Of a DNA stretch of 64,000 nucleotides, positions 45,898-56,541 are shown piece by piece. Under the pieces are notes generated by a model. The model ran no database searches, had not been told where the DNA came from, and was given only the letters and a program-made list of their open reading frames with translations. Position 1 is the stretch's first letter, and each line of letters begins with the position of its first letter. Source of the stretch: Paenibacillus humicola (lineage in GTDB: Bacteria > Bacillota > Bacilli > Paenibacillales > Paenibacillaceae); assembly GCF_028826105.1 (NCBI RefSeq), contig NZ_JAQGPL010000001.1, forward strand, positions 3,870,501 to 3,934,500. Reading direction: 5' to 3'. A program made the translations under genes and the position numbers.

Positions 45898-45925
45898 TTT
45901 GTTTGCACGATTACCGGCAAACAAA
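45898..45925 (-). other. Inverted repeat downstream of the GH51 relic
   Basis: TTTGTTTGC (45898-45906) and GCAAACAAA (45917-45925) can form a stem. No T-run follows at once on the minus strand, so it may be a decayed terminator. Confidence 0.35.
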
Positions 45926-45976
45926 GAGGAGAACCACATGCGTCCGGATCGACGCCTGCGATTCTCCTCATATCAA

Positions 45977-46576
<600 letters not shown>

Positions 46577-46620
46577 TCAACCCCTATAAACTCACTTTAC
46601 AAATATTGGGAACCAACTCC

Positions 46621-49600
46621 CTATCGCTCAAACCGGAACCAGCCGAAATCGAATTGGCATCCCGGCAGGAAGACGAAGGTCACGTTTTGGACACCCGTTA
46701 TGTTTTCCAGCTCGAATACCCGCTCCTCGTAACCGCCGGATTGCGCGAATTCGACGATTTGGCTGCTCTCCCCGCTGTCGCCCGCGAAACGGATATGAAT
46801 GGTATTATCGATCGGCGCTCTGCCGTACAGGACAAGCTTTGCGGAGCCTTCACCCTCAAAATCCATTTGGTTGAATTCCAGGGACACGTTATTGCCGATG
46901 CCCTCAACGCCGTTACCGGTTATGGCAAACGAATCGCCGTAAATATGGTCGCTGTCCGCAGCGCCGATTTGCTCGAAGGCCCGATTTTGTTTCCGGAACG
47001 AAAATCCTTTGATATGGACCTTCTGCCGAAGCACGAAGCAGATCGACGTAATCCCGCGGAGCCTTTTGGGCAGAACGTACGTTTCTTCCTGGTACACGTT
47101 CCATTTGGACGGTTTCTGGTAGATCACGTCGGCCAGCAGCTCGCTGCCCTCTTCGCCGGGCATGCCTTCCCAAATTTGCATCGCGTATTTGTCGCTCGAC
47201 AAGGCGAAAATCGGGAGCGTGATCGTATCCGAGCCGTACGGGCCGAAATCGATGTCGCGGAAGCCGACCTGGGTTTCGCCGTCCCGGCTCGTCGCCACGC
47301 CGCGCTCGTTGCCGTTGCTGACTTCGCCCTTGCCATAATCGTAAAGCCCGGCCGAGATAAACCCGTAAGGGTCTTTATAGGCGGTGCCGAGATCTACGGC
47401 CTTCAGCTCGAGCTGGGAGATCAGCTTCGTCTTGCCGGTGCCGTTCCTGCTCGTGCAGCGGATCCGGAAATCCCCGTCGCCCAAAGCCGTAATTCGCGCT
47501 TCAGCGCCGAATGCTTCCACTTTGGCGATGTTCGATTCGATCCCCGCATCGTTCACGACGCTCCACTCGACCTCCGGATACGACGTGTTTTCGGGGTACA
47601 GCTTCGCCCGTACCGTAATTTCCCGCCGGGATGGATCGAGCAGCTGCCCGGAGGGGCTGACGATGTCAATTTTGCGCACCGGAATTTCTTCCGCGCTCCC
47701 CGTGACGCAGGGCCGTTCCTCATTCTTCATCCGCGCGGAAATTCCCGTAAGGTCCGTTCCTTCGGGTACCGGCAGCGCCCCGAATTCCGCCGAAACGGTT
47801 TCGAAGCCTTTCGAGGATACCTCGATCCGAATCGTTCCCGGTTCCAGCTTCGCCCCGATGATCGCCATCAGCCTGCCGCTGAACAGTCTTCTGCTCAGCC
47901 CTTTATACGGGTCGTAATCCGTGCTGTCTCCGTTGTCCAGTCCCAGCAGCCGGCCCGCGCCCGTCACCTCGACGTGCACCCGGTTATTCGCATTGTCGAC
48001 GGGATTGCCGTCTTCGTCCTCCATCGCGATTTCGACGAAAATGAGGTCCGTGCCATTCGCCAGCAGGCTGTTTTTGTCAGCCTGCAGCCGAATTTTCCGG
48101 GCATCCCGGAACGATCGTCTAGCATCGGTCGCAATAACGGCGCCCGTCTCGTCGTACGCGATCGCTTTCAACTCGCCTTCCTCATACGGGAGCTGCCACC
48201 AGCCGCCCAGCTGCGCGCCGTGCGTTTGGTCGATGTCGAAGGTGCCGATGGAGGCGCCGTTGAACTGCAGCTCGACTTTTGGCGCGTTCGAGCAGACCCG
48301 GACATCGATCAGCTGCCCTTGACTGAAATCCCAGTACGGGAAAAGGTGAACCATCGGTTTTTTCTTATAATCCGTCCATGCCGCCTGATACGCGTAATAC
48401 GAATCCTTTTTGAAGGTCGCGGTATCGATTTGGCCAAAATAGGAATTTTTGGTATGGTAAGGAGTCGGTTCTCCGATATAGTCGAATCCGGTCCAAATAA
48501 ACTGGCCGAGGGAGAACGGCGTATCCCGGTCGGCAATGATGCACGCTTCCGTGGATCTGGCCCCCCAGCTCGTGGCGCTGTTGCCGAGCGCGGAACACTG
48601 CTCGTCGTCGTCGGCCAGCAGCGATTGTTTAAACGGAAAATGGTAAATGCCTCTGCTCTGCACGACCGATCCCGTCTCGCTGCCGTAAATGATCCAGTCC
48701 GGATGCTCCTCGTGATGCTTCCGGTAATATTTCTCGGCGTAGTTATAGCCGGCAGCCTTTACGAGGTCCGCACATTTCTGCGCGTTCTCCCAGGGCATAT
48801 AATTGGACCCGAGCGTCACCCATCCGTTGCCCTTCGGATCGTGCTTCCGCACTTCCTCCATCAGCATGCCCGTAAGCTCCAGGCCTCTCTCGCCGGCATG
48901 GGTATCGTAAATCTCGTTCCCGATGCTCCACATAAGCAGGCTCGGATGGTTGCGGTCCCGCCTGATCCAGCTTCTGACGTCGGCGGCGGCCCAATCCTTG
49001 AAAAACCGGGCGTAATCGAATTTCGATTTCGGCCGTTCCCACATATCGAAGGCTTCCGATACAATGAGGAAGCCCATTTCGTCCGCGAGGTCCATCAGCT
49101 CCGGCGCGGGCATATTGTGCGCGGTGCGAATGGCGTTCACGCCCATGTCTTTCAGGATGATGAACCTTCTTCGGAGAGCTTCCTTATTAAACGCGGCCCC
49201 GAGCGCGCCTAAATCGTGATGCTCGCATACCCCGTTCAGTTTCATCCGGCGTCCGTTAATCCGGAAGCCCTCATTGGGATCGAGGACGATTTCACGGAAT
49301 CCGATCCGCTGCGTCACGGTTTCAACGGTTTCCCCGCCCCCCGCTGTCGACTTCAGCTCGGTGACAAGACGGTACAAATGAGGCTCGTCCATGCTCCACA
49401 GCAGTGGATCCGTTACGTGCAGCCTTTGACGGTTGTACGCTGTTCCTGCTGAAGCCTTGTCCGAAGAAGCGGCAACGATTTGGTCCCGATACAGGACCGT
49501 ATGCGAGAGCTGAGCATCGTCCGCCAGGACAAGCTCCGTTTCGGCTTCGACGATCCAGCCGCTCCCTTCCCGCTTCACGGTGATATACATGCCGTCCGTC

Positions 49601-50037
49601 GCGATATGATTGCGGCCTCTTGTCTTCAGCCACACATTGCGGTAAATTCCGGCGCCCGTATACCATCTGCTGCACGGGCTTTGGTGCACGACCTTTACGA
49701 TGATTTCGTTTTCCCCTTCGACGAGCGCATCCGTAATTTCGTGCTCGAAGGAAGAATAGCCGTATTTCCATTCGCCGATGAACCGGCCGTTCACATAAAG
49801 CGACGAGTCCATAAATACCCCGTCAAAGTACAACAGCACCTCCTGGCCGGCTTCCTTGGCATGCACGAACCGCTTTCGGTACCAGCCGATGCCGTCCTCG
49901 TACAGGTTCAAGGTATCGTATATGAGCCAGTCATGGGGGATATCGACCGGTTCAAAGCTAAGGCCGTCGTGACCCGTCACCTCGAGGCCGCTTTTGGCAA
50001 ACGCCCATCCGTCGTTAAACAGCGTTTTTTTGTTCAA
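46621..50037 (-). CDS. GH2 beta-galactosidase/beta-glucuronidase-type enzyme with C-terminal CBM
   Basis: 1138 residues with no signal peptide. The N-terminal sugar-binding jelly roll starts NDGWAFAKSG and contains PHDW, followed by Ig-like domains and the TIM barrel. The acid/base Glu375 is in SIGNEIYDTH and the nucleophile Glu454 in YGSETGSV. The last 170 residues form a second jelly roll similar to CBM6-type modules (DDPKI-like GFSFRKQN and IDNTIHIRF). It should hydrolyse a beta-galactoside or similar sugar inside the cell. It is last in an operon with an importer at 50124-53278, which supplies its substrate. Confidence 0.9.
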   Translation of the reverse strand: MNKKTLFNDGWAFAKSGLEVTGHDGLSFEPVDIPHDWLIYDTLNLYEDGIGWYRKRFVHAKEAGQEVLLYFDGVFMDSSLYVNGRFIGEWKYGYSSFEHEITDALVEGENEIIVKVVHQSPCSRWYTGAGIYRNVWLKTRGRNHIATDGMYITVKREGSGWIVEAETELVLADDAQLSHTVLYRDQIVAASSDKASAGTAYNRQRLHVTDPLLWSMDEPHLYRLVTELKSTAGGGETVETVTQRIGFREIVLDPNEGFRINGRRMKLNGVCEHHDLGALGAAFNKEALRRRFIILKDMGVNAIRTAHNMPAPELMDLADEMGFLIVSEAFDMWERPKSKFDYARFFKDWAAADVRSWIRRDRNHPSLLMWSIGNEIYDTHAGERGLELTGMLMEEVRKHDPKGNGWVTLGSNYMPWENAQKCADLVKAAGYNYAEKYYRKHHEEHPDWIIYGSETGSVVQSRGIYHFPFKQSLLADDDEQCSALGNSATSWGARSTEACIIADRDTPFSLGQFIWTGFDYIGEPTPYHTKNSYFGQIDTATFKKDSYYAYQAAWTDYKKKPMVHLFPYWDFSQGQLIDVRVCSNAPKVELQFNGASIGTFDIDQTHGAQLGGWWQLPYEEGELKAIAYDETGAVIATDARRSFRDARKIRLQADKNSLLANGTDLIFVEIAMEDEDGNPVDNANNRVHVEVTGAGRLLGLDNGDSTDYDPYKGLSRRLFSGRLMAIIGAKLEPGTIRIEVSSKGFETVSAEFGALPVPEGTDLTGISARMKNEERPCVTGSAEEIPVRKIDIVSPSGQLLDPSRREITVRAKLYPENTSYPEVEWSVVNDAGIESNIAKVEAFGAEARITALGDGDFRIRCTSRNGTGKTKLISQLELKAVDLGTAYKDPYGFISAGLYDYGKGEVSNGNERGVATSRDGETQVGFRDIDFGPYGSDTITLPIFALSSDKYAMQIWEGMPGEEGSELLADVIYQKPSKWNVYQEETYVLPKRLRGITSICFVLRQKVHIKGFSFRKQNRAFEQIGAADSDHIYGDSFAITGNGVEGIGNNVSLEFNQMDFEGEGSAKLVLYGRAPIDNTIHIRFAGDSGESSQIVEFAQSGGYEERVFELENITGVQNVTFVFLPGCQFDFGWFRFER

Positions 50038-50123
50038 GACTTGTACGCCCGCTTTCTTTTTGCTTTTATTGGATTACGCCGTTCTACCCGCTTAGGAAAC
50101 AACCGCCGGCGCTGCCGTCCGAT

Positions 50124-50993
50124 TTATCCTTTGATGCCCGTCACCGCAATGCCCTCGATAAAAAATCGCTGGGCGAACAGGTAGATGAGGATGATCGGAA
50201 CGAGAGACATCGTCGTTGCAGCCAGGATGAGCGGGTAATCCGCGCCGTTCAGCTGTTGAAAATACCGGATGCCCATCTGGATCGTGTACAGCTTTTCATT
50301 GCTCAGGTAAATAAGCGGCTGGAGAAAGTCGTTCCACGACCCGAGCAGGCTGAATATGCCGAGCGTGACAAGCGCCGGCTTGGCCAAAGGCAGCACGATA
50401 CGGAAAAAGATGCCGAACTCCGAACAGCCGTCAATGCGGGCCGATTCGTTCAGATCGTGCGGCAGTTGGATGAAAAACTGGCGAAGCAGAAAAACGCCGT
50501 ACGGACTGAACAAATGGAGCAGAATTAAAGCCCAGTGCGTATTGACGAGATCCAAATGTTTCATAATGGAAAACTGGGGGATCATAATCGCCTGCCCGGG
50601 AATCATCATCGTCGCCAAATAAAGCAAAAACAGCTTGCTGCTCCCCGGAAATTTCAGCTTTGCAAATGCGTATGCCGCCAGCGACGCGGAAATGAGCGAT
50701 CCTGCCGTAGACAGCACCGATACTTTGATCGTGTTCAAATAAAATGTCCCGAACGGAATTTTGCTCCATACGTCGCTGTAATTCGACCACAGCGGCTGCG
50801 TGGGAATCAGCTGCATCGAATGCTGAAAAATCGTCGCCTGATTTTTCAGCGAGCCGGACAGCATCCATACAAACGGCAGTACGGTCACAATACAAACAAT
50901 CAAAAGCAGTATATAGGTAAGCGTGGTCCGGAGAACCTGTTTTCCGCCGAACCCGATCGTCTTGTTGACGCCTTCGCCCGCCGCCATCTCCAT
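50124..50993 (-). CDS. Carbohydrate ABC permease (MalG-type)
   Basis: 289 residues with six membrane segments. The EAA loop is HDLNESARIDGCSEFGIFF and the end is FIEGIAVTGIKG. It lies 22 bases after the other permease gene and 86 bases before the GH2 gene. Confidence 0.93.
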   Translation of the reverse strand: MEMAAGEGVNKTIGFGGKQVLRTTLTYILLLIVCIVTVLPFVWMLSGSLKNQATIFQHSMQLIPTQPLWSNYSDVWSKIPFGTFYLNTIKVSVLSTAGSLISASLAAYAFAKLKFPGSSKLFLLYLATMMIPGQAIMIPQFSIMKHLDLVNTHWALILLHLFSPYGVFLLRQFFIQLPHDLNESARIDGCSEFGIFFRIVLPLAKPALVTLGIFSLLGSWNDFLQPLIYLSNEKLYTIQMGIRYFQQLNGADYPLILAATTMSLVPIILIYLFAQRFFIEGIAVTGIKG

Positions 50994-51015
50994 AAGCTCC
51001 CGCTCCTTTCGGTCT

Positions 51016-51885
51016 CTAGTACGTAACCCAGCGCTTCTGCACTCTCAGCTGGATCAGCGTGACGATCAGGATGATGACAAACAAAACATACGACATCGCG
51101 GAAGCGGCGCCGAAGTGATAGTTTTGGAAAGCCGAATTGTAAATGTAATAAACAAGAACGTTCGTCGACCGGCCCGGGCCGCCCTGCGTCATCGCCATTA
51201 CGGTATCGAAAACCTGGAACGAGCCGATGACGCCGGTCACGACGCTGAAGAAAATGACGGGCGACAAGCCGGGAAGCGTCACGTGCAAAAATCGTTTGAA
51301 CCGGCCGGCGCCGTCCAGCTCGGCCGCCTCGTACAGCTGGCGGGGCACGCCTTGCAAGCCGGCAAACAGAATCACCGCGTTATAGCCGACGCTTTTCCAA
51401 ATGCTGACCATCATGACGGCCGGCAGCGCCAGCGAGGTCGAAGCGAGCCAGCTCGGCGGATTGCTGGCGCCAAAGAACCGCAGAATCGTATTGATCGGCC
51501 CGTACTGCGTGAACATCGCAGCCCAAATAATGCCGACGGCGATGGAGGCCGTAATATTCGGGAAGAAGTAAAGCACGCGGAACGTCTTGATTCCCCGTAC
51601 CTTCACGTTCATGACGAGCGCAAGCAAAATGGAAAGCGCAATCGTGATCGGCACGGTAACGGCCGTATAATAGAGGTTGTTGATCAACGAAATTTTGAAG
51701 GTATCGTCCGTCAGCAAATCGCGATAATTATCCAGTCCGATCCATTTGATCGGCGTTAAACCGTCCCACTTCGTAAAGCTCAAATAAAGCGAATCGACAA
51801 TCGGATATAAAATAAACACGAGCAGGCCGATCAGACTAGGCGCAAGGAACAAATAGGCGATCCCGTATTGTTTGAAACGAAGCAT
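51016..51885 (-). CDS. Carbohydrate ABC permease (MalF-type)
   Basis: 289 residues with six membrane segments. The EAA loop is RQLYEAAELDGAGRFKRF. It follows the binding protein gene after an 88-base gap containing a strong hairpin, which would lower its expression relative to the binding protein. Confidence 0.93.
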   Translation of the reverse strand: MLRFKQYGIAYLFLAPSLIGLLVFILYPIVDSLYLSFTKWDGLTPIKWIGLDNYRDLLTDDTFKISLINNLYYTAVTVPITIALSILLALVMNVKVRGIKTFRVLYFFPNITASIAVGIIWAAMFTQYGPINTILRFFGASNPPSWLASTSLALPAVMMVSIWKSVGYNAVILFAGLQGVPRQLYEAAELDGAGRFKRFLHVTLPGLSPVIFFSVVTGVIGSFQVFDTVMAMTQGGPGRSTNVLVYYIYNSAFQNYHFGAASAMSYVLFVIILIVTLIQLRVQKRWVTY

Positions 51886-51924
51886 GTCTTCCCCCTCTTT
51901 GCTGTAAGGTATCGGCTTGAGAAA

Positions 51925-51954
51925 CGCTTCCCGCCCGCTGGCGGGCAGGAAGCG
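51925..51954 (-). other. Stem-loop between binding protein and permease genes
   Basis: CGCTTCCCGCCCGC (51925-51938) pairs with GCGGGCAGGAAGCG (51941-51954) with one mismatch. No T-run follows. Such structures typically protect the upstream lipoprotein mRNA and give unequal subunit levels. Confidence 0.65.
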
Positions 51955-51973
51955 CTTGCGGCATGACCGCCGA

Positions 51974-53278
51974 TCACTTGACTTCTTTTTTGATGCGGTC
52001 CTGAATGTTCTGCATCGTCTGGTCGATCGTTTGCTTCTTCAGCAGATAGAGGGAAGACTCTTCCTTGACGATATTGATGCCTTGGTTGTACAGCGGATCC
52101 ATCGGCACCTGGCTCATGACCTTGGTATTGTCGGAGAAGACGCTTGCATGCGCCGGCGTCGTCACCTTGGCGAGGTATGCCTGCTTCACGGCATCGGAGG
52201 TCCATGGCGTCAAGAGGCCGTTGCCGGCGATGATTTTCGCCGTATCTTCCGAAGCGATAAATTCCGCGAATTTCTTCGCCTCGTCCATATGGCTCGTTTG
52301 TTTGTTGACCATGATGACGGCAAACGAACCCGTCGTTGCCGGCTCCTGATCCTTCCAGTGCGGCAGCGGTGCGATATCGTAATTCAGCTTGACGCCTTTT
52401 TGCTGAATGGCGTCGTTCAATTGCTGCACGGCCCAGTCGCCGTTCCACATCATGGCGGCGCTTCCCTGCAGGAAGCGTCCCGCGAAATCGGCTCCCGCAT
52501 TGCCGACCAGCTCGCCGAACGGCTGCTGCGCGCCGTCCGTATAGGTCAGGTTATAATAATACTCCAGCGCCTGCTTGAATTTGGGAAGCTCGTCTGCTTT
52601 CAGCGGATTGCTCGCGCCTTCGATGTTGGCCAGCACCCTCCACCAGGTGTTATCCGACTGATAACTCATGGAACCGTACACTTTATTCTGACCGCTGCCG
52701 CTCGTCAGCTTTTTGGATGCGTCTTCATATTGGTCCCAGGTCCACGTGCCGTCGGGATATTTCACGCCCGCTTTATCGAACATATCCTTGTTGTAATACA
52801 GCACCCATTTGCTTGTCCGGTATGGCAGGCCGTAGATATGATCGTCGTATTTCAGCTGCCCGATCGAATCCGCGATTCCGGAAAGATCAGGCGAGCCCGC
52901 AAGATCGTCCAAGGGCTCCAGCACCTGCTTGGAAATATATTCGGCGAGATTGGATGTGCTCTGCGTGGCGAAGACGTCCATATCGCCGCCGCCGGTCGAC
53001 AAATTGACGAGAATTTTTTGGATATAATCGCTTGTCGGAACGTAGCTGGCATTGACTTTAATATTCGGATATTTCTTTTCGAATGCGCTGATGACCTGAT
53101 CCATGTAGGGCTGCTCGTCCGTCCAATCGAAATAATTCAGCGTTACCGTTTTCCCGGATGCGGCGGAACCGTTCGCAGAACCTTGAGCGTCGTCCGTCTT
53201 CCCCGACGAGCAAGCGCTTAACATTCCGGTGCCGACGACCGTAACGCCAACCATAAGCGATAATGTAAGCCGTTTCAT
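51974..53278 (-). CDS. Sugar ABC transporter substrate-binding lipoprotein
   Basis: 434 residues. The lipoprotein signal ends LSACSS with Cys23, a Ser/Asn/Gly linker follows, then an SBP_bac_1 fold (VTLNYFDWTDEQPYMDQVIS, FAGRFLQGSAAMMWNGDW). The importer genes follow in the same direction. A shared ATPase is expected elsewhere. It should bind the galactoside hydrolysed by the GH2 enzyme. Confidence 0.93.
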   Translation of the reverse strand: MKRLTLSLMVGVTVVGTGMLSACSSGKTDDAQGSANGSAASGKTVTLNYFDWTDEQPYMDQVISAFEKKYPNIKVNASYVPTSDYIQKILVNLSTGGGDMDVFATQSTSNLAEYISKQVLEPLDDLAGSPDLSGIADSIGQLKYDDHIYGLPYRTSKWVLYYNKDMFDKAGVKYPDGTWTWDQYEDASKKLTSGSGQNKVYGSMSYQSDNTWWRVLANIEGASNPLKADELPKFKQALEYYYNLTYTDGAQQPFGELVGNAGADFAGRFLQGSAAMMWNGDWAVQQLNDAIQQKGVKLNYDIAPLPHWKDQEPATTGSFAVIMVNKQTSHMDEAKKFAEFIASEDTAKIIAGNGLLTPWTSDAVKQAYLAKVTTPAHASVFSDNTKVMSQVPMDPLYNQGINIVKEESSLYLLKKQTIDQTMQNIQDRIKKEVK

Positions 53279-53337
53279 ATTAAACCCCCGTTTGGTAGTA
53301 AAATCGTGATGTCGCGACCATCTGCATCTATTTTAGC

Positions 53338-53351
53338 GGCAAACGTTTTCA
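53338..53351 (-). promoter_or_regulatory. cre-like site near the binding protein promoter
   Basis: TGAAAACGTTTGCC on the minus strand matches the CcpA consensus TGWAANCGNTNWCA at all but two positions. It precedes TAAAAT, a possible -10. Carbon repression of this importer would be expected, but the match is imperfect. Confidence 0.35.
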
Positions 53352-53435
53352 GTGAACATGCGTTTACGTTCGGAAAACGGAACAATTTTTCGGGTGTTTT
53401 GCAAATGTGATTTCGAACGCAATTCGGCGCATGGC

Positions 53436-53460
53436 AAAAAGCCTTCCAATTCCTTGGAAG
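53436..53460 (-). terminator. Terminator or attenuator after the response regulator gene
   Basis: CTTCCAA (53443-53449) pairs with TTGGAAG (53454-53460); the minus transcript continues GGCTTTTTGCC. It is 3 bases past the regulator stop and would separate it from the importer operon. Confidence 0.75.
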
Positions 53461-53463
53461 ACG

Positions 53464-54477
53464 TTACCTCTGAAGGTGGCGGTACTCGGTCGGCGTCAAT
53501 CCCAGCACCATTTTGAACATTTTGCTGAACGAGCGCGGATCCTTGTAGCCCAGAAAATCGGAAATGTCATTAATTTTGATCGTAGGATCGGCGAGCATCG
53601 CTTTCGCTTTTTCGATCTTGACGCGGGTCACGTACTGCATAAAGGTTTCCCCGCTCTTCTCCTTGAAATATTCGCTGAAATAGGTCGGATTAAAATGGAC
53701 TTGCTCCGCCGCTTCCGCAAGCGTCAGCTGGTGCTGGATATTTTGATCGATAAAGGCTTTGACCTTTTTGACGATTTTGTTGCCGTCTTCGGCCTCGCCG
53801 ATCGCTTTCAAATGCGCGAGCCGGATGCGGATCGCGTGCTTGACGGTTTCCAGATTGCTCAAATCGTTCGAAGAGAGGGAAATCTCCTTTTCGAAGCCGG
53901 GCAGCCGATTTTTGCCGAAAAAGTTTGCGGCCACGCGAACAATTTCATCGACGGACTCCGACTTGGACATCGAGCCGTTCAGCAGCGCAAGCCCTTCTTC
54001 GATCGCGTGCGAGACCCGGTCGGCGTCAAACGACTCCAGCGCATTGGTCAGCCCAAATTCGAATTGCTGCAGGCGGGTATCCTGGACGCCGGATCGAACG
54101 CTGATCGTCAGAAAATCGGTTTGGAATCTCGCAAACACCGCGACCACGTCGCTGTCGTTAACAGGCTTCAGCAAGTAATCGTACGCTCTTAAGCGAAGTG
54201 CATTCCGGACAAGCGTAAATTCGTCATAGCCGGTTAAATAGACGACCGGAATCCGGATGCCCTGGCGCGTCAACTCGTCAAGCATTTCGATGCCGTCCAT
54301 GCCGGGCATTTTAATATCGCATAAAATCAAGTCGAACGCGTGCAGCGTCAGGAGGTCAATCGCTTCTTTCGCGTTCGCGGCTTCTTCGATCGACCAATCG
54401 GATTGCAGCCGCTTCACCATGCCGACAATTCCTTTTCGAATAAGCCACTCGTCGTCGACAATAAGCAGACGAGGCAT
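53464..54477 (-). CDS. YesN-type response regulator, REC plus AraC domain
   Basis: 337 residues. Receiver domain with Asp54 (LILCDIKMPGMDG) and an AraC HTH pair (HQLTLAEAAEQVHFNPTYFS and KINDISDFLGYKDPRSFSKM). Only 3 bases separate it from the upstream kinase gene, so they are co-transcribed. It should activate the importer/GH2 operon just downstream. Confidence 0.95.
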   Translation of the reverse strand: MPRLLIVDDEWLIRKGIVGMVKRLQSDWSIEEAANAKEAIDLLTLHAFDLILCDIKMPGMDGIEMLDELTRQGIRIPVVYLTGYDEFTLVRNALRLRAYDYLLKPVNDSDVVAVFARFQTDFLTISVRSGVQDTRLQQFEFGLTNALESFDADRVSHAIEEGLALLNGSMSKSESVDEIVRVAANFFGKNRLPGFEKEISLSSNDLSNLETVKHAIRIRLAHLKAIGEAEDGNKIVKKVKAFIDQNIQHQLTLAEAAEQVHFNPTYFSEYFKEKSGETFMQYVTRVKIEKAKAMLADPTIKINDISDFLGYKDPRSFSKMFKMVLGLTPTEYRHLQR

Positions 54478-54480
54478 CGA

Positions 54481-56274
54481 TCATCCTCCTTCCTTCAGCG
54501 CCGGCACGCCGTCGTCAATGCGGGGGATTCGAATATGAACCGTCATTCCCGCCCCCTGCCGGCTGGCGAGCGCGATCCCGTAAGCGGCGCCGTATTCGAG
54601 CCGGATGCGGGAGAGCAAATTTTGCAGACCGATTCCGGAATTCCCGAACGAAAATTGCTTCGATTCGCCGGCCAGGAAGGCGTTCAACCCGGCCAGCTCG
54701 TCCGGCGCCATCCCTGTTCCATTATCCGCGACCGTAATCAGAATGCCGTCGCGCGAAGCCTTCACGGCAATGGCAATCCGCTTCTGCCCGTTGATTTGTC
54801 CGAATCCGTGATGAATGCAATTTTCGACGACGGGCTGCAGCAGGATCGGGATGGTCCGGCAGCCGAGCAGCTCTTCGTCCAGGTCGTATTCGACCTTCAG
54901 CGCGTCTCCCGAGCGGATTTGTTCGATTCGCAGGTAACGTTTGACCTGGTTGATCTCATCCTGAAGCCGAACCTTGTCGTTCTGCTTGGTCAGGCTGTAG
55001 CGCAGGATGCCGCCGAGCGCCGTCGTCAGCTCGGCAATTCCTTTGCGGTCCCCGATTTCCGCCAGCGCCCGGACTGCCTCCAAATTGTTGAACAGGAAAT
55101 GAGGCTGGATTTGCAGCTTCAAATTGTTCAGCTCCGCCTCCTGCTGCTTGAAGCGGATTTCCAGCACCTGATTGATCAGCTCGTCGATTTTCTGATTCAT
55201 TTTATTGAACGCTCTGCCGACCATGCTGATCTCCAGGTTGCCGCCGAGCGATTGGTACGAAACGTTAAAATCGCCGTTTTCCACTTTCCCCATCAGCATT
55301 CGAAGCGTTTTGAGCGGTCTCGTAATCGTATTGGACAGCAGAATGGAGACGATCACGATCGCCACAAAAATAATGGCCGATACCATTAAAATGGTCCGGT
55401 ACAGAATCGTTTTGCCTTGATTGATCTCCGCCTCCGATACGATGCCGACAATTTTCCAGCCGGTATCGGCCGAATCGATATGATGGACGATCAGCTTGTC
55501 GCGGCCGTCACGCAAATTCCGGGGCATACTCTTCGAGAAATCGATGCCGGACAGCCGGTCGATATCGTTGTTGTTTTTGCTGTAAATCATTTGGTTATTT
55601 TCGTCCAATACGACGATATTCGATCCTTTGCCCAAATCGACATTCTGGAAAATACTTTCCAAACCGGTAAAGTTGACGTCGATAATCGTGACGCCCAGGA
55701 CGGGCCCGTTATACAGCTTGATCGCCCTGGCCACCGAAAACGCGGGCTCCGGACGATTGATGATGCGCGTATCGCTCACCTTGCCGGTAAAAACAACGCC
55801 TCCGTCCGCTGCAACCGCTTTCTTGTACCACGGCGAATGCTTGAAATCGTATTGGTAGTTGATGCTCGCATTATAGATGGAGCTCGAAAAAATTTGTCCG
55901 TCATTCCGGTAAATAAACACGCTTTGCAGGTCTTCTCTCGGATTCCGGATCGCCTGCGACAGCAGGCCCTGAATCTGCTTGTAGTCGGAATCGCTGATGT
56001 CTCCCGTCTGCCCCATGATCGTCAGGATTTGGCTGTTATAATACGGAAGAACCGACAGTCTCGTCAGCTCGTCCAAGTACGTATTCAACTGATTGTTGAT
56101 CAAATTGAGCGAATTCGTCACATTATGATCGATGCTCTTCGAAATTTGCGTGCTGTATATCCAGCTGGACAAGACAGTGAGAAAGATCATCGGAATGAGC
56201 ACAAGCGGCATGAAGGTGAACATCAATTTTTTTTTGAGCGTCCGCGTCTCCCAGTACTTTCCTAATCGCAGCAA
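54481..56274 (-). CDS. YesM-type sensor histidine kinase
   Basis: 597 residues: two membrane helices (about 15-36 and 285-312) around a dCache-like extracellular sensor, a HAMP domain, His_kinase with QPHFLFNN, and an HATPase with QPVVENCIHHG and DNGTGM. Partner of the 53464 regulator; likely senses the galactoside brought in by the next operon. Confidence 0.95.
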   Translation of the reverse strand: MLRLGKYWETRTLKKKLMFTFMPLVLIPMIFLTVLSSWIYSTQISKSIDHNVTNSLNLINNQLNTYLDELTRLSVLPYYNSQILTIMGQTGDISDSDYKQIQGLLSQAIRNPREDLQSVFIYRNDGQIFSSSIYNASINYQYDFKHSPWYKKAVAADGGVVFTGKVSDTRIINRPEPAFSVARAIKLYNGPVLGVTIIDVNFTGLESIFQNVDLGKGSNIVVLDENNQMIYSKNNNDIDRLSGIDFSKSMPRNLRDGRDKLIVHHIDSADTGWKIVGIVSEAEINQGKTILYRTILMVSAIIFVAIVIVSILLSNTITRPLKTLRMLMGKVENGDFNVSYQSLGGNLEISMVGRAFNKMNQKIDELINQVLEIRFKQQEAELNNLKLQIQPHFLFNNLEAVRALAEIGDRKGIAELTTALGGILRYSLTKQNDKVRLQDEINQVKRYLRIEQIRSGDALKVEYDLDEELLGCRTIPILLQPVVENCIHHGFGQINGQKRIAIAVKASRDGILITVADNGTGMAPDELAGLNAFLAGESKQFSFGNSGIGLQNLLSRIRLEYGAAYGIALASRQGAGMTVHIRIPRIDDGVPALKEGG

Positions 56275-56405
56275 TCGGTCACCCCTCCAATAAGGGCATC
56301 ATACTGATATCCCGCCTAAAACGCAATGCCCGGCAGATGAAAAATATTGGCCGTCCGATTCGGCGAAAAAACCGTTGACCTTCGATTTTACGTTCGGAGA
56401 AACGC

Positions 56406-56444
56406 AAAAAAGGCCGCCCCGGTATACAATCCGGAATGACCTTT
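56406..56444 (-). terminator. Intrinsic terminator of the ssu operon
   Basis: AAAGGTC and CCGG arms pair with CCGG and GGCCTTT; the minus transcript ends CCTTTTTTGCG. It is about 100 bases past the ssuB stop. Confidence 0.75.
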
Positions 56445-56541
56445 CGCCCTTTTAACATGGACAAAACAAGACTTATCGGCTGTCGCCGTCCTTTCGGCGG
56501 CGAAGCAGGTTTCTCCTCAAGTAATGAAACCAAAGGTTGCG

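Noticed and set aside
46606..49212. 868-codon open frame on the plus strand
   Set aside because: It is antisense to the GH2 gene, without family motifs or a ribosome site.
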